From NCBI RefSeq assembly GCF_001668725.1, contig NZ_LZKL01000091.1:32873-96872 (forward strand): DNA of 64,000 bases. Direction: 5' to 3'. The notes below the pieces were generated by a model that ran no database searches, was not told where the DNA came from, and saw nothing but the letters and a program-made list of their open reading frames with translations. The position numbers were made by a program, and so were the translations under genes. Shown here piece after piece: positions 46,974-55,647 of this stretch (the stretch's first letter is position 1; the number at the start of each line of letters is the position of its first letter). The DNA is from Mycobacterium sp. E787. Its GTDB lineage: Bacteria > Actinomycetota > Actinomycetes > Mycobacteriales > Mycobacteriaceae.

Positions 46974-47792
46974 TCATGCGGCATCGACGGCTGCGCGCTC
47001 CTCCTGCAGCCGATCCTTGCTGCGCAACAGCCGCAGCAGCGTCACCAGACCGAGGCCGCCCACGACATTGCCGGCCGCCGTGTAGGCGAACCATCCCAGC
47101 CAGTCGAGGTAACCGAACGGCGCGCGCCCAGCAGCTAGCGCACCGAAGATCAGCAGCGAGTCCAGGATCGAGTGGAAGAGCTGCAGACCGGCCAGGAGGA
47201 AAGCCACAGCGACGGCGGCGGCGATCTTGCCGGGCACCGACTCGGTGCCCTGTTGCATCCGGGTCATCAAGGTGATCGCCATGCCGCCGAGTACGGACAG
47301 CGCCAAGGTTTGTGCCGACACGGGTGCCGTGGCGAAGTGGGTGGCCGACGCGACCGTCTGCTCGTGGAGCTGGGGGAACGCGGTCATGATCAGCCACATG
47401 ATCACCCAGCCGCCGGCGAGGTTGGCCAACAGCGTGCCGCCCCATAGTCTGAGCAGCTGCAGGAGGCTGGCACGTTTCGCGGCGACGGTGACGACGGGCA
47501 CCAAGAAGCCCTCCGTGAACAGCTCGCTGTGGCCGAGCAGAAGCGCCAGGAAGCCGATCGAGAACGCCAAACCCGCCAGCAGCGGTTGGTGGGTGGCGTG
47601 CAGGACGGATAGGTAGGCGAGTACGCCCAGCGCGACGTCGGTGCCCCCGAAGAAGCCGGTGACCAGCACCCCGCGCCAGGTGCGGTGCATGCGCTGGGTG
47701 CCCTCGCCCAGCATCCTGCAGAAGGCGTCCTCGAGCCGGTCCTCGATCGGGCTGTCGGTTTCGCCGAGCTGGCGTTGAATCGTCTCACTCAT
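46974..47792 (-). CDS. Formate/nitrite transporter (FNT) family membrane protein
   Basis: A 272-residue FNT-family channel with six membrane segments. The conserved pore-loop block GHSELFTEGFLVPV and the later AGLQLFHSILDS sit in half-helices as in FocA/NirC. The YfdC-like N-terminal cytosolic segment (about 35 residues) is typical of the subgroup. It would pass a small monovalent anion. It stands alone among metabolic genes. Confidence 0.85.
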   Translation of the reverse strand: MSETIQRQLGETDSPIEDRLEDAFCRMLGEGTQRMHRTWRGVLVTGFFGGTDVALGVLAYLSVLHATHQPLLAGLAFSIGFLALLLGHSELFTEGFLVPVVTVAAKRASLLQLLRLWGGTLLANLAGGWVIMWLIMTAFPQLHEQTVASATHFATAPVSAQTLALSVLGGMAITLMTRMQQGTESVPGKIAAAVAVAFLLAGLQLFHSILDSLLIFGALAAGRAPFGYLDWLGWFAYTAAGNVVGGLGLVTLLRLLRSKDRLQEERAAVDAA

Positions 47793-47886
47793 GTTGGGCT
47801 CTCACGGCCAGCCGTGAATACCCGCCCGTCGGCGGGTCATGCCTCGCCGAGATGTGACGTTGGTTATAGCCGGTGGCGCGCCGGTG

Positions 47887-48309
47887 TTACTCGAGCACGA
47901 AGACCGGGATCTGCCTGGCCGTCTTGGTCTGGTACTCGGCATACGGCGGGAACGCTTCGACGGCCAGCCGCCACCACTCCTCCCGCTCGGCGCCGTCCAG
48001 CTCGCGGGCGGTGAGGGCCACAACCTTCTCGCCGTCCTGCACCGTCACCGCCGGATTGGCCTTGACGTTGAAGTACCACGACGGGTGGGTGGGGGCGCCG
48101 CCCTGGGAGGCCACCATGGCGTACCGACCGCCGTTTTCGACGCGCATCAGCGGCACGTACCGCTGCTTGCCGGACTTGGCGCCCGTGACCGTCATCAGGA
48201 CGACGGGTCGGTCGAGGATCTCGACCCCGTCCGTCGTGCCCTGGTGCAGAATTCGCTCGGTCTGCTCGCGCACCCAATCCCTGGGGCTGAGCTCAATCCC
48301 GTCGGTCAT
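47887..48309 (-). CDS. F420-dependent nitroreductase-family protein (Ddn-like)
   Basis: A 140-residue split-barrel protein of the deazaflavin-dependent nitroreductase family. The block VLMTVTGAKSGKQRYVPLM binds the F420 phosphate chain, and HPSWYFNVKANPAVTVQ is the second hallmark. Relatives reduce quinones and activate nitroimidazole prodrugs. ATG at 48309 is the start. It lies 140 bp beyond the start of the D-2-hydroxyacid dehydrogenase gene region on the same strand. Confidence 0.87.
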   Translation of the reverse strand: MTDGIELSPRDWVREQTERILHQGTTDGVEILDRPVVLMTVTGAKSGKQRYVPLMRVENGGRYAMVASQGGAPTHPSWYFNVKANPAVTVQDGEKVVALTARELDGAEREEWWRLAVEAFPPYAEYQTKTARQIPVFVLE

Positions 48310-48449
48310 GGCCCTCTCAACACGGCGGGCCGGCCGATCCATTCCCCGCCGCGACGCCTCGCCGACTGCCTCGCGCGCCGGATGGTGACAAACAAGGCTG
48401 CCGCCGGCGCGCTTCGCCTCCTGCAAAACACTCGACCGAAACGGCGACG

Positions 48450-49415
48450 TCATCGACGCGGACGCAATACCGGTGTCACCAGCTCTCCGGTGTCCAGGTA
48501 ACTGTCGAGGTTGCGAATCGCGAGCAACGCCATCGCCCTGCGGGTCCGCGCGGTTGCGCTGCCGATGTGAGGGAACACCACGACGTTGTCCAGGCTCAAC
48601 AGCTCGGCCGGCACATGGGGTTCGTCGGCGAAGACGTCCAGCCCGGCTCCCGCCAACCCGCCGCCCACGAGCAACTCCACCAGCGCTTCCTGGTCGACGA
48701 CGCTGCCACGCGCGATGTTGATCAAGTAGCCCTCGGGGCCCAACGCCTCCAGGACGGTGCGGTCGACCAGCTTGCGCGTCCGGTGGTCGCCTGTGGTGGC
48801 GACCACCAGAACATCGACCGACTGGGCCAGCCGCGCCGGCGACTCCGCATAGCGGTACGGGCACTCATCGATTCGGTGGCGGTTGTGATACGCGATGGCG
48901 CAGTCGAAGCCGAGCAGCCTGGTCGCGATGGCCGACCCGATCCTGCCCAACCCGAGGATGCCGACCTGCAGGCCGCTGACGTCCCTGGCATAGGGAAACT
49001 GTCCGCCGCGCGCCCATCGACCCGCGCGCACGTAGCGGTCGGCGGCGCCAAAACGGCGCAGCGTCATCAGGATCAAGCCCAGCGCCGTGTCGGCGACCGT
49101 GTCCGACAGCACATCCGGCGTATTGCTCACGCCGATGCCGCGGCGCTTCGCCGCCTCCAGGTCGATCGCGTCCACGCCGGCTCCGTTGTTGACGATCGCC
49201 TCCAGGTTGGGCAGCGCCGCGATGGTGTCGGCATCGACGCCGGGCTGCCCCGAGGTCACGACCACCCGGACGCCGGCCGCATGGTCGGCCAGGAACCGGG
49301 TGCGCTCCCGGCCGTCGGGAAGCGAGGGGACGTCGTATCGCAGGGCCAGCTCCTCGGCGAAAGTGGGTTCGAACCTGCCGACCCGCAGTACCGCGTTGGT
49401 CTTGTTCACCGTCAC
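48450..49415 (-). CDS. D-2-hydroxyacid dehydrogenase
   Basis: A 321-residue NAD(P)-dependent D-isomer 2-hydroxyacid dehydrogenase. The dinucleotide motif is VGILGLGRIGSAIA; catalytic Arg, Glu and His lie in NIARGSVVD, DVFADEPHVP and FPHIGSAT. It reduces glyoxylate, hydroxypyruvate or a similar 2-ketoacid. GTG at 49415 has no clear ribosome site. It follows the ferredoxin reductase gene by 36 bp on the same strand and may belong to that operon. Confidence 0.87.
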   Translation of the reverse strand: MTVNKTNAVLRVGRFEPTFAEELALRYDVPSLPDGRERTRFLADHAAGVRVVVTSGQPGVDADTIAALPNLEAIVNNGAGVDAIDLEAAKRRGIGVSNTPDVLSDTVADTALGLILMTLRRFGAADRYVRAGRWARGGQFPYARDVSGLQVGILGLGRIGSAIATRLLGFDCAIAYHNRHRIDECPYRYAESPARLAQSVDVLVVATTGDHRTRKLVDRTVLEALGPEGYLINIARGSVVDQEALVELLVGGGLAGAGLDVFADEPHVPAELLSLDNVVVFPHIGSATARTRRAMALLAIRNLDSYLDTGELVTPVLRPRR

Positions 49416-49451
49416 GCGTACATCATGACGACGCGCGAACGCCCTCGCTTC

Positions 49452-50666
49452 TCACTCCGCCCGCTTCGGCGGAAACTCGGCAGGCTTGGTGATGGCGTCG
49501 CGGTAGGCGTACACCCGATTGGGAATGGTTCCCAGCACCGCGATGGTGCGGCCACCCAGGCCGTACGCGGCGACGAACTCCCACGCGTCGGGATCACCTT
49601 CGATGACCTCGATCTCGTCGTAACCCGTTGGGACACCCAGCATTTGGACTTTGACGTCATACTGGTCGGACCAGAAATACGGCAACTCGTCGAAGGTCTC
49701 GGCGCGGTCGGGGCCCGCCAACAGCGTCCGTGCCGCGACCGCGCCCTGACGCCCGGCGTCGTCCCAGTGCTCGGTGCGCAGGTGCCGCTCGTACAGCGGA
49801 TGCCACCAGCGCGCGACATCACCGGCGGCGACGACGGCGGCGTCCCCGGTGTCGCCCTCCGCCGCGCCCGTGGCGTCGCAGACCACACCGTCGTCCACGC
49901 GCAACCCCGAGCCGTCCAACCAGTCGGTCGCGGGAGTGACGCCGAGGCCGACGATGACGACATCGGCCGGAACGCGCGAACCATCGGTCAGCCGAACCGC
50001 CTCGACCCGCCCGTTGCCGACGAAGGCCTCGACGCCCACGCCGAGCCGAACGTCCACACCGTGCTGGCGGTGCAGCTCGGCCCAGCGGGGCGCGAGCTCC
50101 TTGCCCAACGCCGCCAGCAGCGGGCTGGCCGCCTTCTCCACCAGGACCACGTCCAGCCCGATCGATCGGCAACTGGCAGCCACCTCGGCACCGATGAACC
50201 CGCCGCCGACGACGACCACCCGCGCGCGCGAGCCCAGGCGTTCCCGGATGGCCAGGCAGTCCTCGACGGTGCGGAGCGTCAGCACCCCGTCGGGGACCGG
50301 CGCACCGGGCCATTGCCGCGGCGTCGCGCCGCTGGCGATCACCAGCCCATCGAATTGCAATGCCAAGTCCTGGTTTTCGTCACGGAGATGGACGGTGCGC
50401 GAGGACAGGTCCAGCTTGATCGCCGACGCGCCCCGCAATACGCGCGCCTCCAACTCGAATTGCGGCGCGAGGTCGACGCCGGCGCGGTGCACCTGGCCGG
50501 TGAGCAGTTTCTTGGACAGCGGCGGCCGGTGGTACGGGGCGTGCCGCTCCGCCCCCACGATGGTCAGGCCACCGTCGTAGCCCTCCTGTCGCAGGGTTTC
50601 CGCCGCGCGGGTCCCGGCCACGCCGGCACCGACGACGACAACCTCGCTCAGCTGACGGCTCGGCAT
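49452..50666 (-). CDS. Ferredoxin reductase (FAD/NAD-dependent)
   Basis: A 404-residue flavoprotein reductase of the rubredoxin/ferredoxin reductase fold. The FAD motif is VVVVGAGVAGTRAAETL at the N-terminus, the NAD motif VVVVGGGFIGAEVAASC in the middle, and the C-terminal FAD block GDAAVVAAGDVARWW. It would reduce the ferredoxin encoded 4 bp upstream. Such reductases feed P450 or Rieske/di-iron oxygenases; the adjacent PF10118 protein is the obvious recipient. Confidence 0.9.
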   Translation of the reverse strand: MPSRQLSEVVVVGAGVAGTRAAETLRQEGYDGGLTIVGAERHAPYHRPPLSKKLLTGQVHRAGVDLAPQFELEARVLRGASAIKLDLSSRTVHLRDENQDLALQFDGLVIASGATPRQWPGAPVPDGVLTLRTVEDCLAIRERLGSRARVVVVGGGFIGAEVAASCRSIGLDVVLVEKAASPLLAALGKELAPRWAELHRQHGVDVRLGVGVEAFVGNGRVEAVRLTDGSRVPADVVIVGLGVTPATDWLDGSGLRVDDGVVCDATGAAEGDTGDAAVVAAGDVARWWHPLYERHLRTEHWDDAGRQGAVAARTLLAGPDRAETFDELPYFWSDQYDVKVQMLGVPTGYDEIEVIEGDPDAWEFVAAYGLGGRTIAVLGTIPNRVYAYRDAITKPAEFPPKRAE

Positions 50667-50670
50667 CGGA

Positions 50671-50859
50671 TCACTCCTTCACCCTGATCGCCTGGGTGGG
50701 GCAGGACACCTCGGCGCCGATCAACTGCCGGCGCAGTTCCTCCGGTGGTTCCTCCTGCAGGACGTGCAGTCCGTCTTCTCGTACGTCGAACACCTCGTGG
50801 CAAATGCTCATGCACACGCCGTTGCCGTCGCAGGTGTCGAGATCCACCGAAACCTTCAT
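50671..50859 (-). CDS. Single-cluster ferredoxin ([3Fe-4S] or variable fourth ligand)
   Basis: A 62-residue ferredoxin. Cluster ligands are C10, C16 and C54 (CDGNGVC ... SCPTQAI); the usual second Cys position is N13, as in mycobacterial P450-type ferredoxins where this residue varies. A further C20 (SICHEVF) is present. The start overlaps the PF10118 stop by 4 bp and the stop is 4 bp before the reductase start: a tightly coupled electron-transfer set. Confidence 0.92.
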   Translation of the reverse strand: MKVSVDLDTCDGNGVCMSICHEVFDVREDGLHVLQEEPPEELRRQLIGAEVSCPTQAIRVKE

Positions 50860-51821
50860 CGAACGTCAACCTTTCGTGCTCCATTGCTCGAAGTCTCGAT
50901 CCCCTGGGATTGATCCGGTGACTTTGCCTGGGACAGCGCACGCTCCCGGGCGGCCTTCGCCACCGGCGAGTAGTTCAGGTAGTCGACCGCCATCTGGGTG
51001 GACGCCTCGTCGTTCGGATGGTGGCTGGGCCGCAGATACCGGACCGGCGTTGTCACCATGAGCTTCCACGGGCCCGGCAAGCGGTACTCGCGGGCGGCCC
51101 ACAGCCAATCCCGCCAGCGCCACTTCTGGTCGGTGGTCGGATCGTGGGCCATCAGGTAGCGGGCACCCGCGACCCACCAGGCGATGAACAACGGCGTAGT
51201 GAAGAACATGGAGAACGCCCTGATCCAGTAGTTGCCGCTGACGTGCTGGTAGACGTCGTACACCAGCGAGCGGTGCTCGACCTCCTCGGCGCCGTGCCAG
51301 CGCAGCAGGTCGAGCATCATCGGGTCGGCCTTCGCGTAGTCCAGACCCCGGTTCGTCAGCACCCACTGGCCCAACATCGCGGTGTAATGCTCGAGCGCGG
51401 CCACATCGGCCAGCCGCCGATACAGCCACCACCGCTTCATGGCCGGCGGAAACCACCTTGGCGGATCGCCCAGCGTCATCGACAAGACCCGCCCGAGCCG
51501 GTCGGTGTACGGCTTGGTGTCGATGCCCTGCTGGGCCAGGTGGTCCAGCACGATCTGGTGCGCCCAGGCGTGCCAGGACTCCTGTTGGATGAAGGGCTTG
51601 ATCGCCGCCTCCAGCTCCGGGTCGTCGACCAGCGACGACGCTTCGAGGACCGCCTTGATGAAATGGCGCTCGCCCTCGGGCAGCAGCAGATGCAGGACGT
51701 TGATCATGTGGGTCGAGAACGGATCGCCGGGCACCCAGTGCAGCGGCGTTTCCGACCAGTCGAAACGGACCATCCGTCGGTACTTCGGATGTCCCTCGTG
51801 GTGCAGTTGGACCTCGGGCAT
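50856..51821 (-). CDS. PF10118 protein (annotated metal-dependent hydrolase; probable di-iron oxygenase)
   Basis: A 321-residue all-helical protein of COG3687/PF10118. Metal-like motifs are spread along helices as in ferritin-like di-iron enzymes: LPEGERHFIKAV, FIQQESWHAWAHQ, LEHYTAML and GAEEVEHRSLVYDVYQ. The family is called a metal-dependent hydrolase, but its co-translation with a ferredoxin and ferredoxin reductase argues for a redox role such as hydroxylation or desaturation. ATG at 51821 follows GGGAGGAG. A perfect 13-bp palindrome lies 170 bp upstream. Confidence 0.85.
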   Translation of the reverse strand: MPEVQLHHEGHPKYRRMVRFDWSETPLHWVPGDPFSTHMINVLHLLLPEGERHFIKAVLEASSLVDDPELEAAIKPFIQQESWHAWAHQIVLDHLAQQGIDTKPYTDRLGRVLSMTLGDPPRWFPPAMKRWWLYRRLADVAALEHYTAMLGQWVLTNRGLDYAKADPMMLDLLRWHGAEEVEHRSLVYDVYQHVSGNYWIRAFSMFFTTPLFIAWWVAGARYLMAHDPTTDQKWRWRDWLWAAREYRLPGPWKLMVTTPVRYLRPSHHPNDEASTQMAVDYLNYSPVAKAARERALSQAKSPDQSQGIETSSNGARKVDVR

Positions 51822-51991
51822 CAGCTGCTCCTCCCGCCGACGGATGCGGTGCCGTCGGCCTCCCCTTCGTTTTCGAGGAACCGGTCGATCCAGGAGCGGA
51901 ACGCGGGCCGCCACTTCGCGACCGTCCACCCGGGGCGGGTACCCACGCACCCGCCCACTCATGCGTACCGGCGGTACCGGATTCCCTGACA

Positions 51992-52004
51992 GTTCACTGT
52001 GAAC
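51992..52004. promoter_or_regulatory. Perfect 13-bp palindrome in divergent promoter region
   Basis: GTTCAC-T-GTGAAC lies between the PF10118/ferredoxin/reductase operon (start 51821) and the LLM oxidoreductase gene (start 52069), 65 bp from the latter. It is a plausible operator shared by both transcripts. The remaining region from 51822 to 52068 shows no gene. Confidence 0.5.
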
Positions 52005-52068
52005 GTGTGTTTACTGGAATGACCTTCGGCCGCGGAAGGAATCGCGGCCCGAGTCGGTTGCACGGGCA

Positions 52069-52926
52069 ATGCGCATTGGTGTCGTGTTCCCGCAGACCGA
52101 GCTCGGTGGAGACCCCACAGTCCTGCGCGCCTATGCGCAGCGCGTCGAAGAACTGGGTTTCGCCCACATCCTCGCCTACGACCACGTCCTCGGCGCCGAC
52201 CCCGCCGTGCACCAGGGCTGGCAGGGTCCCTACGACATCGAAACGACGTTCCACGAGCCGTTCGTCATGCTCGGCTACCTGGCCGCGATCACCTCGCTCG
52301 AACTCGTCACGGGCGTCATCATCCTGCCGCAACGGCAGTCGGTATTGGTGGCCAAGCAGGCCACCGAGGTCGACCTGCTCAGCAACGGGCGGTTTCGGTT
52401 CGGCATCGGATTGGGTTGGAACGCGGTCGAGTACGAGGCGCTCGGCGAGAAGTTCAGCAACCGCGGCAAGCGCTCCGAGGAGCAGGTCGAGCTCATGCGC
52501 AAGCTGTGGACCGAACGGTCGGTGACCTTCGACGGCAAATACCACACGGTGACCGGGGCCGGCCTGGCCCCGCTGCCGATCCAGGGCCCGATCCCGGTGT
52601 GGTTCGGCGCCGCTTCCGACCGCGCCTACGAACGCGCCGGACGGCTCGGCGACGGGTGGTTCCCGATGATGGCACCCGGGCCCGGCCTGGACTACGCGCG
52701 CGAGCAGGTGAACCGGGCGGCGGTGGCCGCCGGCCGCGACGCCGACGGCCTCGGGATGGAGGGTCGGGTCAACTGGTCCGGCGACCCCGAACGGGCCGCC
52801 GCCGATATCGCCGCCTGGAAAGCCGCCGGCGCCACCCACCTCTCGGTGAACACCATGAGCGCCGGCCTGGCGACCGTCGATGACCACCTCGCCGCATTGG
52901 AGCGCGTCGCCGCCGACCTGAAGTGA
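52069..52926 (+). CDS. LLM-class F420-dependent oxidoreductase
   Basis: A 285-residue luciferase-like (TIM-barrel) F420-dependent oxidoreductase. The start MRIGVVFPQTELGGDP, the central LVTGVIILPQRQSVLVAKQ and GRFRFGIGLGWNAVEYEALG match the mycobacterial TIGR03619-type group. It would oxidise or reduce a ketone, alcohol or similar with F420. It is divergent from the PF10118 operon and convergent with the PAQR gene. Confidence 0.9.
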   Translation: MRIGVVFPQTELGGDPTVLRAYAQRVEELGFAHILAYDHVLGADPAVHQGWQGPYDIETTFHEPFVMLGYLAAITSLELVTGVIILPQRQSVLVAKQATEVDLLSNGRFRFGIGLGWNAVEYEALGEKFSNRGKRSEEQVELMRKLWTERSVTFDGKYHTVTGAGLAPLPIQGPIPVWFGAASDRAYERAGRLGDGWFPMMAPGPGLDYAREQVNRAAVAAGRDADGLGMEGRVNWSGDPERAAADIAAWKAAGATHLSVNTMSAGLATVDDHLAALERVAADLK

Positions 52927-52930
52927 CGGG

Positions 52931-53644
52931 CTATCGGCCGAAGACCGCGAACCAGATGGCGATGTATTGACAGATCGCCGCGAGCGCGGTGCAGGCGTGA
53001 AACACCTCGTGATAGCCGAACGTCGTCGGCCAGGGATCGGGCCAGCGCAGCCCGTAGAACACCGCACCGATGCTGTAGAGCGCGCCGCCGGCCGCCAGCA
53101 GCACCGTCGCCGCCGTTCCGGCGTTGTGCAGGATCAACCCGGTGTACCAGATCGCCACCCAGCCCAGCAGCAGGTAGAGCGCCACCCCCAGCCAGCGCGG
53201 AGCCGTCGGCCAGACCAGTGTCAGCGCGATTCCGGCCAGCGCGCCGCCCCAGACGATCGCGAGCACCACGTGCCCGGTGCCTCGTGGCATGGCCAGCCTG
53301 GCGAACGGCGTATAGGTGCCGGCGATGAGCACGAAGATCATCGAGTGGTCGAGCCGCCTCATCCAGTTCCGTAGCACCGCGGACTCCCACTGGACGCGGT
53401 GGTAGACGGCGCTGACGGCGAACATAGCCACTATCGCGAGGGTGTACGTCAGCGTCGAGTGCCCGGCCCGCTTGGATGCCTCCGCCCACGACACCACCAC
53501 CAGCGGCGCGCCCGCCACGACGGCCGCGACGGCGCAGTATTGATGGATCCAGCCGCGCAGCCTGGGCTTGGTCAGGGCTTCGTTGACGGCGGCCGCCGGC
53601 CCGAAGGGCGCGGGCTGCGGGGCCAGATCGATCTGGTAGCTCAA
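52931..53644 (-). CDS. Hemolysin III/PAQR family membrane protein (TrhA-like)
   Basis: A 237-residue seven-helix membrane protein of the PAQR/hemolysin III family. Metal-binding residues typical of the family are present: SAVYHRVQW, LDHSMIFVLIAGTYTP and GYHEVFHACTALAA with paired histidines. TrhA-like proteins influence membrane energy homeostasis. A TTG at 53644 follows GGGAGGG and is the best start; GTG at 53665 is an alternative without a ribosome site. Confidence 0.85.
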   Translation of the reverse strand: MSYQIDLAPQPAPFGPAAAVNEALTKPRLRGWIHQYCAVAAVVAGAPLVVVSWAEASKRAGHSTLTYTLAIVAMFAVSAVYHRVQWESAVLRNWMRRLDHSMIFVLIAGTYTPFARLAMPRGTGHVVLAIVWGGALAGIALTLVWPTAPRWLGVALYLLLGWVAIWYTGLILHNAGTAATVLLAAGGALYSIGAVFYGLRWPDPWPTTFGYHEVFHACTALAAICQYIAIWFAVFGR

Positions 53645-53737
53645 TGTCCCTCCCGCCTGCCACACCGTTCGGCGTCAAGGCCGCGATACCAGGCAGTTCG
53701 CCAGTCCGCCCCCATCATTTCGCCACACGCTGTGGAA

Positions 53738-53764
53738 ACGCTATGTCGCATCTGTGCATAGCGT
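53738..53764. promoter_or_regulatory. Inverted repeat between PAQR and PLD transcription units
   Basis: Arms ACGCTATG and CATAGCGT, perfectly complementary, are separated by 11 bases. It lies about 95 bp beyond the PAQR start and 50 bp before the small acidic gene, in a divergent promoter region. The spacing suits a dimeric regulator; it is too AT-balanced for a typical mycobacterial terminator. Confidence 0.5.
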
Positions 53765-53815
53765 GTAGCGGTTTATCCCGGTTTCGAACCTCGCGATTCG
53801 GGAGATCCTCCATAG

Positions 53816-53983
53816 ATGGATCCGCAAGTCAATGTCGACCCGCCGCCCGCTCCAGAAGACGCGAGGAAGGCGACGGCGGAGCAACAACAACTGCAGGAGA
53901 AACTCGAGCACCAAAACGACGACCCGAACGGTCCCGCTTTGCACCAGTCCCGGCACGATCTGCCCGATGAGAGCACGCGATAG
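53816..53983 (+). CDS. Small acidic Gln-rich protein overlapping the PLD start
   Basis: A 55-residue reading frame (MDPQVNVDPPPAPEDAR ... SRHDLPDESTR), strongly charged with a Gln-rich helix (EQQQLQEKLEHQ). It has GGGAG upstream and its stop lies 14 bp inside the phospholipase D gene, typical of coupled genes. It resembles no family I know; it could be a small regulator or a leader peptide for PLD. Too short for certainty. Confidence 0.45.
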   Translation: MDPQVNVDPPPAPEDARKATAEQQQLQEKLEHQNDDPNGPALHQSRHDLPDESTR

Positions 53984-55433
53984 TCCATTCCGTGTGATCA
54001 CCGGTCAGACGTGCTGGCGCGTCGAGACGGCTGACCAGTTCTCCTGCATCGTCGACGCGGCCGCCTATTTCCGGCACGTGAAGGCGGCGATGCTGCGCGC
54101 CAAACATCGAATCATGCTGATCGGCTGGGACTTCGACACCAGGACGACCTTCGAACGGGGCGGGAACAGACTCGCCGGCCCGAATCAATTGGGCGCTTTC
54201 CTCTACTGGCTGCTCTGGCGACGACCTGCTCTCGAGATCCGCGTGTTGAAATCCAACCTGCGCCTGCTGCCGGTGTTCGACGGCATCTGGTACGGGATCA
54301 CTCCGGTGTCGGTCGTAAATCGGCTCAGCAGCAGGCGATTGCGTTTGGCCATCGACGGGGCCCGGCCGACCGGCTCCGTCCACCACCAGAAGCTGGTGAT
54401 CGTCGATGACGTCTTGGCATTCTGCGGTGGCATCGACCTGACCCTGGATCGTTGGGACACTTCGGAACACAGGCACGACGACCGCCTTCGTCGGGCGCTC
54501 GGTCGCAGGTACGGTGCCCGCCACGAAGTCGCCGCCGCGTTGGATGGCGCCGCCGCGGGCGCGCTGGCCGAGGTCGCCCGGGACAGGTGGCGAACGGCAA
54601 CCGGCCAGTCGCTGGACCCGATCGACGGCGCCCGCGCCGTTTGGCCGTCCGGCCTGCGGCCGATGTTGCGCCAGGTCGACGTCGGCATCGCGCGCACGTT
54701 GCCCACGCTGAACGCTCGCCGGGAGATTCGCGAGGTGGAGGCGCTCAACCTCGCCGCGATCGCGGCGGCGTGCCACACCATTTATCTGGAGAACCAGTAC
54801 CTGGCGGCCCGATCGGTGGTCGAGGCGCTGGCCGCCAGGCTCAGGGAACGCGACGGCCCGGAGATCGTCATCGTCCTTCCCCGCAGGGGGTTGAACCGCC
54901 TCGAGCGGGAAACGATGGACGGCGCGCGCCACCGGCTGATCCAGACCCTCTGGGCGGCCGACGATCACCGTCGGTTGGGCGTCTACTGGCCGGAGACGGA
55001 CGGCGGGTCACCGATATATGTTCACTCGAAGATCTTGATCGTCGACGATCGGTTGTTGCGCGTCGGGTCGTCGAACTTCAACAACCGGTCCTTGGGCTTC
55101 GACAGCGAGTGCGACGTCGCCATCGAGGCGGACCCCGATCACGAAGGGCACGAACACATCCGGCGGGTGATCAGATCGGTGCGCGGCCAGCTGGTATGTG
55201 AACACCTCGGCGTGCCGACCGACGAATTCGAGCGCGCGATGCGCGACGGGAAGTCCCTTCTGCAGGCCGTCGAGGCGCTCCGCGGGCGGGGCAGGACACT
55301 GCGTCGGTTCACCAGCCGGACGGTGGCGAACGAGGACAGCCCGCTGGCCGAGAACGAACTGATGGATCCCGACCACGTTCCGCGATCGCTTACTCGCAGC
55401 ATGCGGCGGTTGGTGGCCAAACTGTCACAGTGA
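53967..55433 (+). CDS. Phospholipase D-family protein
   Basis: A 488-residue PLD superfamily enzyme. Two catalytic HKD motifs are present: VHHQKLVIVDD (H140, K142, D147) and VHSKILIVDDRLLRVGSSN, followed by NNRSLGFDSECDV. No signal peptide is seen, so it probably acts in the cytosol or at the membrane inner face. Substrates of the family include phosphatidylcholine and cardiolipin precursors. ATG at 53967 was chosen over a much longer in-frame extension because homology starts at about PFRVITGQTCW. The small acidic gene overlaps its start. Confidence 0.9.
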   Translation: MRARDSPFRVITGQTCWRVETADQFSCIVDAAAYFRHVKAAMLRAKHRIMLIGWDFDTRTTFERGGNRLAGPNQLGAFLYWLLWRRPALEIRVLKSNLRLLPVFDGIWYGITPVSVVNRLSSRRLRLAIDGARPTGSVHHQKLVIVDDVLAFCGGIDLTLDRWDTSEHRHDDRLRRALGRRYGARHEVAAALDGAAAGALAEVARDRWRTATGQSLDPIDGARAVWPSGLRPMLRQVDVGIARTLPTLNARREIREVEALNLAAIAAACHTIYLENQYLAARSVVEALAARLRERDGPEIVIVLPRRGLNRLERETMDGARHRLIQTLWAADDHRRLGVYWPETDGGSPIYVHSKILIVDDRLLRVGSSNFNNRSLGFDSECDVAIEADPDHEGHEHIRRVIRSVRGQLVCEHLGVPTDEFERAMRDGKSLLQAVEALRGRGRTLRRFTSRTVANEDSPLAENELMDPDHVPRSLTRSMRRLVAKLSQ

Positions 55434-55469
55434 TGCTTGGCCCGCGAATATCGTTGGACCGCAACGGCC

Positions 55470-55640
55470 TCACCTTGGATCTTCTCCATCGGGCTGGAGC
55501 TTTGACGCTTGCCGATCGTCTCCTGACCAGGAGTAGCGCAAACCCGCCTGCTGTAGGGCGGGGAAGGTCCCGGTGATGTCGCGGGTCGACGCGACGGTCT
55601 CGCCATCGATCAGTCCCGTACCGCTCTTCGTCTCCGGCAC
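55470..55640 (-). CDS. Possible small protein downstream of GtrA
   Basis: A 56-codon frame from a GTG at 55640 (VPETKSGTGLIDGETVASTR ...), just after the gtrA stop on the same strand. Third-position GC is high in the first two-thirds and drops later. No family is recognised and no ribosome site is clear. It may be chance. Confidence 0.25.
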   Translation of the reverse strand: MPETKSGTGLIDGETVASTRDITGTFPALQQAGLRYSWSGDDRQASKLQPDGEDPR

Positions 55641-55647
55641 CACACTG

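Noticed and set aside
47800..47840. Possible SigF-type promoter GGGTATTC before the FNT gene
   Set aside because: No GTTT element was found at the required 15-17 bp upstream.
53832..53966. Upstream extension of phospholipase D
   Set aside because: The frame is Arg-rich, without homology, and coincides with the small acidic gene in another frame.
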